A DNA stretch of 64,000 bases from Nonomuraea africana (GTDB taxonomy: Bacteria; Actinomycetota; Actinomycetes; Streptosporangiales; Streptosporangiaceae), in the NCBI RefSeq assembly GCF_014873535.1, contig NZ_JADBEF010000001.1, positions 1,550,001 through 1,614,000 on the forward strand, written 5' to 3'. The position numbers were made by a program, and so were the translations under genes. Below the pieces are notes generated by a model that ran no database searches, had not been told where the DNA came from, and saw only the letters and a list, made by a program, of their open reading frames with translations. Below, in pieces: positions 57,732 to 64,000 of the stretch. How positions within the stretch are numbered: the first letter of the stretch is position 1; every line of letters begins with the position of its first letter.

Positions 57732-60700
57732 CGAACCTCCGCGTCGTCGGTGGGCAGGAACAGGATCAGATCGCACAGCACCTCGGGACCGGCATTGATG
57801 ATCTCACGCAGGTGCCCTTGCAACGCGAGCAGCCTCCTGGCGTCGATCACGTCGCCCTTGCGGAGGATCGGCCAGGTCGCGCACGCGCCGATCACCCGGG
57901 CCGCGACGTCGTCGGGCAGGGGCGGCACGACGAGCGCGGCGGGCGTGCCGCTCTCGCAGACGGTCCTGGCCATGGCCACGAACCCGGCCCGCTGGTCGCC
58001 GAGCGGCTCGGGCGGTCCGTCGACGGGCTCGGCCTGGAAGACCTGGAAGACCGGGTACGGCTCCGCCCCGACCAGCCGCTCGCGCGCCTTCGACATGGAC
58101 GGATGCTGCTCGGTGAGGCGCAGGCGGGGTCCGTCGGCGGTGCCCACGAGCGCGCCGACCCAGAGCAGCCGGTGCGGAGACACGGCCTGCCCCGAGGGCT
58201 CGAGATGCCTGGGACCCTCGTAGCGGCCCGTCGTCGCCCGCGCGACCGACGCCGCCCGGTGGACCGAGCGGAACAGCGCGGGAAGCTGATCGGCGGGGAG
58301 ATGTCCGAACAGCCGGAACTCCAGGCCGTCCGCGTCGAGGTCGCGTCCCGACCTGAGCCTGACGGCCTTCACCCTCGCGCTGATCCGCGCCTCGCCCGCC
58401 GCCGTCCGCACGGTGGAGGCCCGCGACGGCGCCGGCCACCTCGGGACGCCCCGCCCCCACGCCGGGCCCCGCCATGCCCCTGACCCGTGCCGGAGGAGGA
58501 CGGTGGAGGTCTCGCCGACGTCGGCGGTCATCGCGGTGGCCGGCACGCCGCTCCAGTAGAGCGCGCAGGCCCCCGCGACCAGGGCGGCTCCGGCCAGGAC
58601 GGCGGCCGCGCCGAGGCCGCTCATGGCCTGGGGGACGAGCACGAAGGCCGCGACCGTGGCCACCGCGACGATCGCCGTCACCACTCCGGCCCCGACGAGG
58701 CCCGATGCCTGCCCGGCCGGGGCCGCTTCCGCCTGTTGCGGGCTCCCATGGACCTGCGGCCACGGCTTGTAGGGCTGCGGCTGCAATGGCGGCGGCTGCT
58801 CGGAAGGCCACGGGGGGAGATCCCACTGCGGGGTTTGCGGCTGTGGAGATGGCGGTTGCGGGGATTGCCGCTGCGGGCTTTGGCGCTGTGGAGACGGCTC
58901 CCTGGAGCTGGGGAGGGTGAGCTCGGGCAGCTCCGCGTCCTCGGACGTCCAGGGCAGGCGGCTCAGCGCGGCCGTTCGCACCGTCCAGCCGCCCGGCAGG
59001 GGATGTGACGGCACCCCGCCGCTCGCCTCCAGTGTCCGACCCGAGCGGATCGCGGCCATCGTGGCGAGCAGCTCGGCCTGCCGTCCGAGCACCGAGTCGC
59101 GGCCGAGCAGCAGGGCCGCCTCGGTCAGTAGCCGCGCCGCCTGCCCGGGGAAGCGCAGCGCCAGCACCTCGGCCCGGGTCAGCAGCGCGCGCCCGCGCAC
59201 CCAGCCGAGGCGGGGCTCGAGCGGATCCGGCGGCTCTGTGGGCGCGTCGAGACCCAGGGTCAGGTGGTCGGCCTCCTCCGCGACCCTGCGCAGGAGCGCG
59301 GGCGGAATGCCTTCCTCTGAGCGCGGCGGGGGCCGGAAGCCGTCCCGGAGCGAATTCAGATCCTGGCAGCGCCACCAGCCGTACCAGGAGCCGGCCTCGG
59401 TGATCGAGTGGGGCTGCTCGCCCTCCACCAGCGTCAGTGTCAGCCACGCCGCCGCCCGGCACACCGGCGAGCCGCGCAGCGCCAACTCCCTGATGCCCGG
59501 GTAGTGGCGCAGATCCCGGTCCCTGCGGCAGACCATGAGCAGCGCGAGCTGGCACTCCTCCACCGTCGAGGGATCGTCTCCGGCGGTCAGCGCCTCCTGG
59601 AGGCGGGCGTGCAGAACGGCCGTCGCCTCGTCGTACTGCCCGAGCCACACCCAGCTCTCGGCCAGTCCGACCGCCAGCGGCCGGACGTGCCCGTGCACCC
59701 ACGCGCTCCGGCCCCGCCACAGCGGGTACCTGGCGGCGGTCAGAGTCCTCAGCTGCTCCTCGCTCATCCTGCCGCGCGCCTGGAGGACGAGCAGAGCGAG
59801 AGAGAGCCACCTGTCACCATCCACGGACGTGGGCGCCCCCGCCGCTTCCAGCATCGGAAGCGCAACCCCATCACCCTTCGACCCGCTCTCTCGACGCCCG
59901 CTCGCTGCCTCGCTCTCCCGGCGCCCGCCCGCTGCCTCGCTCTCGTGTCGCTCGCTGGATGGTGTGCTTTCGCGTTGCCTGTCCGCTGGCTCGGGCTCGT
60001 GTGGCTCATCGGCCGGTGTGCTGTGGCGCCGATCGTCGGTCGGCCCGTCCCCTGGGGTGGTGAGGTCGATGAGGAGGCTGATCAGCTGGGCGCGCGCTCG
60101 GGCGTCGCAGCCCGGCGGGTAGTCGGCGGACACGGGGGAGGGGCTCGGCTGCTCCACGCCCTGGACCGCCTCCACGGCAAGGGCGGCCAGCGCTGGAGGG
60201 TCGAAGGCCGCTTCGGGACCGGCCTGGGCGAGGAGAGCGGCCTGACCGTAGGCGAGGGACCGGACGGCGGGGTCCGCGCTCGCCCCGGCGACAATGACGA
60301 GATCCTGGACGCGCAGCTCACGCCAGGACTCGTCGAGCATCCACCGATCCACCGCGGCGACGATCGATCCCGCGAGGGCCCCGATCGACCCCGCCAAGGT
60401 CGCGGTCGAGCTCCCGACATCCGCACTCGACCCCGCGAAGTTCTCGGTCGACCCCGAAGAGGGCGCGGTCGGCTCTGCGAGGTTCGGGTTCGGGGGTGGT
60501 GAGGCGGTGGCTGGCCTCGCGATCGGGCTTGTGGTGTGGGCCGTCACGATCCTGTGCAGCTCGGCGGGGAAGTCGATGTCCTGTTCGCCGGCGGACACCA
60601 GGCCGAGCAGGGCGCGGTCGCGCTGGGCGGGGTTGCCGAAGCGCAGGACGTGCCGCCACAGCGCTGCCACGCCCCCGCCACCGGTCTGGACGCGGGTGGC

Positions 60701-63118
60701 CGCCTGGGTGGACAGCACCGCCGCCAGAACCTCCCGCAGCCCAGCGAGCACACTCCCGCGTGACTCGGCGCCATCCTCTTGGCCGATCCGGTCCCCTCGC
60801 CCGGTGTGGTCGTCCCGCTCGGCGGCGCTCTCTCGCCTGTCATCCTCCCGTCGCCCCGTGGGGCCTCTTCGTTCGGTGGCGCTCCATCTGGAGGTTCGGG
60901 TGCGCACGGGCTCGGCGGGGGTCGTTTGGGTGGGCAGCGCCTGCGTCGCCTCGAAGTCCGATGGCGAGCCCGCACCCTCGGATGGCGAGCCCGCACCTTC
61001 GGACGGGTCACTCTCGCCCGCTTCGCCCCTGCGCGGGTCGTTGTCGCCCGCGACGTCCCCACGAGAGACGGTGGTGCGGCGGTCGTCCCCTGGTGAGCTG
61101 GGTGAGCGGTCGCCGGCGGAGCGGCCGGCTTCCGCAGGGGCGTCGACTGCGCCGGGGGCGGCCGATCGGCGGTCATGGGTGCGTGGGTCGTTCAGGTGGT
61201 CAGGTGTGCGGCGATCGGGCAGGTCGGTGCCGGCGGAGGGGCTGCGGGCGAGGAGGCGGTCGGCGGTGTCGGTGAGGTCGGCGGCGGCGCGGGCCGTGAC
61301 GTGCTCGGCCCACCCCCACGCCTGCTCGGCCACCACCCGGTCCTCCACCTCCCGCCACAGCACGATCGCCTCGGCCGCGGGCAGCAGGCGGAGCGCCGGC
61401 AGCAGCGTCGCGAGCGGCACCTCGGCGACCGATTCCGCGCCGGTGACGAGCCCGGCGGCGGTACGGCCCAGGCGCCGGCCGTCCACCGGAAAACGATCGG
61501 GGTCGGCGGCGGTCACGGCGCGCAGGCGGGCGCACAGGTGCTCCTCCAGCTCCACCACGGCAGGACGCCCGTCGGGCGTGTGGGCGCGCACGCGAGCCCA
61601 CTCCTGGGCGGCCAGCCCGCTCAGGACGGCGTCGGCGTCCACGCCGAGGGCGGCGAACTCCGCCCCCGCCAGCGTCCTGTCGAGGGTGCCGAGCTCGGCG
61701 GCCACGCCCAGGCAGCGCACCAGCGCCGGGTCGTGGAGCCGGCCGATCACGCGGCGCTCGACGTAGGGATCGCCGACGTCGGTGACCAGCGCCGAAGGGT
61801 CGAGTGACGGCTCAGCGAGCACCCAGTCGGTGTAGACCGCCAGGTCGAACGGGTTGTAGCCCTCGTCGCCCGCCGCGCGCGCCAGCACCGCGGAGGTGAA
61901 GCGCCGCGGCAGGTCCCGGGCGGTCAGGTAGCGCTCGGCCTCGGCCCTGGTGAACCCGCCGACGGGCAGCACCCGCAGGTACGGCCGCGGCCGCAGCAGC
62001 GGACCCGACGGCGCGTCCAGGGGCGGCGGCACCAGCCACCGCCGCCCGGCCAGCACCACGCGCACGGACGGCACCAGCGCGTGCAGCCGTTCCAGCAGCG
62101 AGAACGTCATGTCGATGCCCGGCGCGGGCTCGCCGGACGGGTAGAGCTTGGCCAGTTCCTCGCAGGTGTCGAGCACCAGCGTGACGTCCAGGTCGAGTGT
62201 GGTCAGCAGGTCGGCGAAGGCGGCCACCATCCGCTCCAGCAGCGGCCGCGCCCGTGTCTCCAGCCGGTACGGCCTGGCCAGCTCCTCGTGCAGCTCCTCC
62301 ACCGCGTCGAGGAAGCGCCGGTAGGCCGCCTCGCCCGCCCTGCTGCCCACCCAGCCGAGCAGGTCGACGGCGAGCGCCGTGAACATCTCGCCGGGACGGG
62401 TCTCGGGATAGCGGGGGTCGAGATGGTCGAAGTCGACCCTGGCCGTGGTGATCCTGGTGGCCAGGTGCCTGATGAGCATGGTCTTGCCCGCGCCGCCCGC
62501 GCCGAGCAGGTGCACCGCCCAGTCGGGCCCGCCCACGACCTGCTCCTCGAGCTCACTCCTGGGCTGGTAGTGGCGCAGGTGGTGGGCGTCCTCGGCCTCG
62601 CGGGTGGCCCGTGCGAGGCGCCAGGCCGCCCGGCGCGCCGACCCGGCGAGATGGCCGCCCAGCACCTCGGCCAGCGCCTCGGCGGTCGCCACAAGAGTCG
62701 CCGCCGCGGGCAGCCGTCCCGCCTCGACGCGGTCGGAGACCTCGCGCAGCAGCCGCAGGCCCGTGGGGTCCTCCGCGTAGACGGCGGCGACGGCGAACCA
62801 TTCGTGATCTACCCTGTAAAGGCGCTTGGTCAGGTACCGCAGCTCGCGCCGGAGGATGCCGCCGTGCTCACGGCGAAGGTAGCCGCCGAGCTCGGCCCTG
62901 ACGCTTTCGCGCACCCAGAAGGCCCGCTCCTGGCCGCCGTCGCCGAGGAGCAGCATGGTGCTCTCGACCAGCTCGTCGGGGACGTCTCCCAGTCCGGCCC
63001 GCCTGGCGAGCGACTCCGTCCACTGCGGCACCAGCGCCAGCCTGGCCAGCGTCTCGGCCGGGTAGGCGGCGAAGCGCTGGGCGCGCAGCCGTTCGAGCTC
63101 CTCGCGCAGCCCGGTCAC
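57728..63118 (-). CDS. giant STAND/NACHT-like ATPase with disordered repeats and a membrane hairpin
   Basis: 1,796 residues. Helical N-terminus (1-190), then a P-loop ATPase: Walker A LLGAGGAGKTMLIRHLA (about 204-211), Walker B-like DVTLVLDTCEELAKLY, VRVVLAGRRWLV as sensor 1, and a winged-helix region (RVIGRLHDPALVRCLGVAAE). From about residue 640 the chain alternates helical repeat blocks with low-complexity insertions (640-790, 880-920, 1020-1100), carries a Ser-Pro-Gln segment (1406-1459) and two membrane helices (about 1466-1519), and ends in a 275-residue domain I do not recognise. The GTG at 63118 overlaps the preceding ATPase-like gene stop. Architecture fits a signal-transducing STAND protein of a conflict or regulated-death system. 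Confidence 0.75.
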   Translation of the reverse strand: MTGLREELERLRAQRFAAYPAETLARLALVPQWTESLARRAGLGDVPDELVESTMLLLGDGGQERAFWVRESVRAELGGYLRREHGGILRRELRYLTKRLYRVDHEWFAVAAVYAEDPTGLRLLREVSDRVEAGRLPAAATLVATAEALAEVLGGHLAGSARRAAWRLARATREAEDAHHLRHYQPRSELEEQVVGGPDWAVHLLGAGGAGKTMLIRHLATRITTARVDFDHLDPRYPETRPGEMFTALAVDLLGWVGSRAGEAAYRRFLDAVEELHEELARPYRLETRARPLLERMVAAFADLLTTLDLDVTLVLDTCEELAKLYPSGEPAPGIDMTFSLLERLHALVPSVRVVLAGRRWLVPPPLDAPSGPLLRPRPYLRVLPVGGFTRAEAERYLTARDLPRRFTSAVLARAAGDEGYNPFDLAVYTDWVLAEPSLDPSALVTDVGDPYVERRVIGRLHDPALVRCLGVAAELGTLDRTLAGAEFAALGVDADAVLSGLAAQEWARVRAHTPDGRPAVVELEEHLCARLRAVTAADPDRFPVDGRRLGRTAAGLVTGAESVAEVPLATLLPALRLLPAAEAIVLWREVEDRVVAEQAWGWAEHVTARAAADLTDTADRLLARSPSAGTDLPDRRTPDHLNDPRTHDRRSAAPGAVDAPAEAGRSAGDRSPSSPGDDRRTTVSRGDVAGDNDPRRGEAGESDPSEGAGSPSEGAGSPSDFEATQALPTQTTPAEPVRTRTSRWSATERRGPTGRREDDRRESAAERDDHTGRGDRIGQEDGAESRGSVLAGLREVLAAVLSTQAATRVQTGGGGVAALWRHVLRFGNPAQRDRALLGLVSAGEQDIDFPAELHRIVTAHTTSPIARPATASPPPNPNLAEPTAPSSGSTENFAGSSADVGSSTATLAGSIGALAGSIVAAVDRWMLDESWRELRVQDLVIVAGASADPAVRSLAYGQAALLAQAGPEAAFDPPALAALAVEAVQGVEQPSPSPVSADYPPGCDARARAQLISLLIDLTTPGDGPTDDRRHSTPADEPHEPEPADRQRESTPSSERHESEAAGGRRESEAASGRRESGSKGDGVALPMLEAAGAPTSVDGDRWLSLALLVLQARGRMSEEQLRTLTAARYPLWRGRSAWVHGHVRPLAVGLAESWVWLGQYDEATAVLHARLQEALTAGDDPSTVEECQLALLMVCRRDRDLRHYPGIRELALRGSPVCRAAAWLTLTLVEGEQPHSITEAGSWYGWWRCQDLNSLRDGFRPPPRSEEGIPPALLRRVAEEADHLTLGLDAPTEPPDPLEPRLGWVRGRALLTRAEVLALRFPGQAARLLTEAALLLGRDSVLGRQAELLATMAAIRSGRTLEASGGVPSHPLPGGWTVRTAALSRLPWTSEDAELPELTLPSSREPSPQRQSPQRQSPQPPSPQPQTPQWDLPPWPSEQPPPLQPQPYKPWPQVHGSPQQAEAAPAGQASGLVGAGVVTAIVAVATVAAFVLVPQAMSGLGAAAVLAGAALVAGACALYWSGVPATAMTADVGETSTVLLRHGSGAWRGPAWGRGVPRWPAPSRASTVRTAAGEARISARVKAVRLRSGRDLDADGLEFRLFGHLPADQLPALFRSVHRAASVARATTGRYEGPRHLEPSGQAVSPHRLLWVGALVGTADGPRLRLTEQHPSMSKARERLVGAEPYPVFQVFQAEPVDGPPEPLGDQRAGFVAMARTVCESGTPAALVVPPLPDDVAARVIGACATWPILRKGDVIDARRLLALQGHLREIINAGPEVLCDLILFLPTDDAEVR
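60960..61001 (-). repeat. two tandem 21-bp repeats inside the giant ATPase gene
   Basis: Units at 60960-60980 and 60981-61001 differ by one base (C/T). They encode the repeated Ser-Glu-Gly-Ala-Gly-Ser-Pro heptapeptide within a disordered linker. The 21-bp period preserves the reading frame. Other low-complexity blocks of the same gene (Ser-Pro-Gln and Glu-Ser-Glu-Ala rich) suggest repeated local duplication. Confidence 0.85.
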
Positions 63119-64000
63119 GGCGCGAGCCTGTTCAGCTCGGCGTAGGCGCGCCAGGCGGCCTCGTCGTCGTGGGAGAGGAAGATCTTCGCCGAGGCCAGCG
63201 CGTGCGCGACGAGGTAGAGCTCGTAGTCGACCATCGCGGGCCGCCCCTCCAGCGTGCTGAACGCCTCGCGCAGCATCTCCCTGTCGTGGCCGGGGGCCGC
63301 GACCCACACCTTCTTGTAGCGGTCCTGCTCGTGCCAGGGCTGCAGCAGGACCCACTGGTAGCCGAGCGTGGCCTCGTCCTCGGGCAGCGCGGCGAGCGGG
63401 ACGAACCGGTAGGCGGCCATGCCCGCCCGCTCGGCCTTGAACAGGCCCAGCTCGACGCTCTCGGCGGTCGTGGCGATCACGGGGGCGGGCCGTTCGGGCG
63501 GGCCGAGGCCGCTGGGCGTGAGCAGGTCGAGCAGGCCGGGCGGCCGGCCCGAGATCCAGCCCAGCGCGCCGTCCCACAGGTGCAGGCCCTCGGCCAGGAC
63601 GACGGCGCGGGTGTGCGGGCCGAACGGCTCGCCCAGCGCCTGCGCCGCCCGCGCGAACGACGACAGGTCCTCGGCGAGCGACTCGCGCAGGTCGTCCACG
63701 TCGAGAGGGTCGGGGGAGGTGGAGAACGCGGCGATCGCCTTGCGCAGGCCGCGCCGTACGGCCGACTGGGGGGCGTCGGCGGGTAGGGCGGCGTGGACGG
63801 TCTCCAGCGGGGGAGCGGGCAGCGACAGGCGCTCGCAGGTGTCGACCACGGCCTGCAGCACCTGGGCGGCGACCTGCCGTAAGGAGTGCGGCGCCGTGGG
63901 GTGGGCACGCGGGGCCAGCAGCAGCGGGACGTGACCGTCGTGCAGCAGCCTGAAGCCGATCTCGCGCAGCAGCCTGGTGGCGCCGAGCCTGCGGAAGTCG
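63115..64000 (-). CDS. STAND-like NTPase, partial (continues beyond the window)
   Basis: At least 294 residues; the frame stays open to the right edge, so the N-terminus is missing. The visible part begins LGATRLLREIGFRLLHDGHV, PLLLAPRAHPTAPHSLRQV, typical of the strand-and-helix start of ORC/STAND-type ATPase modules, and contains a Walker B/sensor-like block (TRAVVLAEGLHLWDGALGWI) and LLTPSGLGPPERPAPVIATT. The usual acidic Walker B pair is degenerate (Ala-Glu-Gly). The C-terminal 60 residues are helical. Its stop overlaps the start of the giant ATPase gene. An internal GTG at 63861 is not the real start. Confidence 0.65.
   Translation of the reverse strand, partial: DFRRLGATRLLREIGFRLLHDGHVPLLLAPRAHPTAPHSLRQVAAQVLQAVVDTCERLSLPAPPLETVHAALPADAPQSAVRRGLRKAIAAFSTSPDPLDVDDLRESLAEDLSSFARAAQALGEPFGPHTRAVVLAEGLHLWDGALGWISGRPPGLLDLLTPSGLGPPERPAPVIATTAESVELGLFKAERAGMAAYRFVPLAALPEDEATLGYQWVLLQPWHEQDRYKKVWVAAPGHDREMLREAFSTLEGRPAMVDYELYLVAHALASAKIFLSHDDEAAWRAYAELNRLAP

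Noticed and set aside
1..64000. tRNA, rRNA, CRISPR array or prophage
   Set aside because: I found no cloverleaf with GTTCGA-type T-arm outside genes, no regularly spaced repeats with unique spacers, and no structural phage genes. The holin-family protein at 49766 is a chromosomal envelope protein type.

Overview
The window is very GC-rich DNA from an actinomycete. The short ATGA/GTGA gene overlaps, frequent GTG starts, Scr1-type XRE regulator with small partner genes, DUF3618/holin-like envelope genes, many TetR regulators and a very large STAND ATPase fit a Streptosporangiaceae-like genus (for example Nonomuraea or Streptosporangium). That placement is inference; no rRNA or tRNA is present to settle it. 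Gene density is high. At least fourteen genes have a TANNNT -10 hexamer ending 6-7 bases before the start codon, so leaderless transcription is common here.

Layout. 0-2 kb: pseudouridine salvage pair (psuG-psuK) with an inverted repeat upstream. 2-6 kb: YeiH-type exporter divergent from its LysR regulator, then a CrtI-like FAD oxidoreductase. 5.8-8.8 kb: OmpR-type two-component pair, a small protein carrying a (DDR)n minisatellite, and a TetR regulator. 8.9-13.5 kb: a four-gene Opp/Nik-type ABC importer whose promoter overlaps a Zur-like box. 13.6-15.3 kb: small membrane protein and a Scr1/DUF5753 regulatory locus with a repeated GCAATTGT motif. 15.4-18.5 kb: kinase/acyl-CoA dehydrogenase pair resembling a split ACAD10/11, and a GNAT. 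18.6-19.7 kb: serine-hydrolase remnant and a ROK sugar kinase. 19.8-26.4 kb: five-gene, fully overlapping TetR/acyl-CoA carboxylase/hydratase/AtuA operon. 26.6-31.5 kb: transmembrane Ser/Thr kinase, decayed chloramphenicol-phosphotransferase-like gene, GlcD-type oxidase, zinc-ribbon membrane protein, VOC protein. 31.5-37 kb: AspT, methyltransferase, His-tailed MFS exporter with its TetR and a large operator, and an alpha/beta hydrolase with an apparent frameshift at its third codon. 37-39.6 kb: IclR divergent from a sugar-acid dehydratase. 39.6-45 kb: cytochrome oxidase subunit I behind a CRP-like box, then a fumarate-reductase-type frdABCD operon. 45-49.8 kb: secreted M6 protease, lipid kinase, methyltransferase and a tiny WCE-repeat peptide gene. 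49.8-55.4 kb: envelope genes, MaoC, deleted IS200/IS605, acyl-CoA dehydrogenase, HIT protein. 55.3-64 kb: DUF2332 remnant, orphan LytS-like kinase, and a three-gene STAND-ATPase operon running off the right edge.

Themes. The metabolic genes centre on acyl-CoA oxidation (two ACADs, an acyl-CoA carboxylase operon, MaoC and ECH) feeding a quinone-linked respiratory chain (frdABCD, ctaD). At least five decayed genes survive only as fragments (beta-lactamase-like, CPT-like, epimerase tail, IS200/IS605, DUF2332), so deletion has been active. The two strongest candidates for undescribed biology are the STAND operon at 56.7-64 kb and the WCE-repeat peptide coupled to a methyltransferase at 49.6 kb. 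The Zur-boxed importer and the Scr1 locus with its repeated motif are the best regulatory leads.
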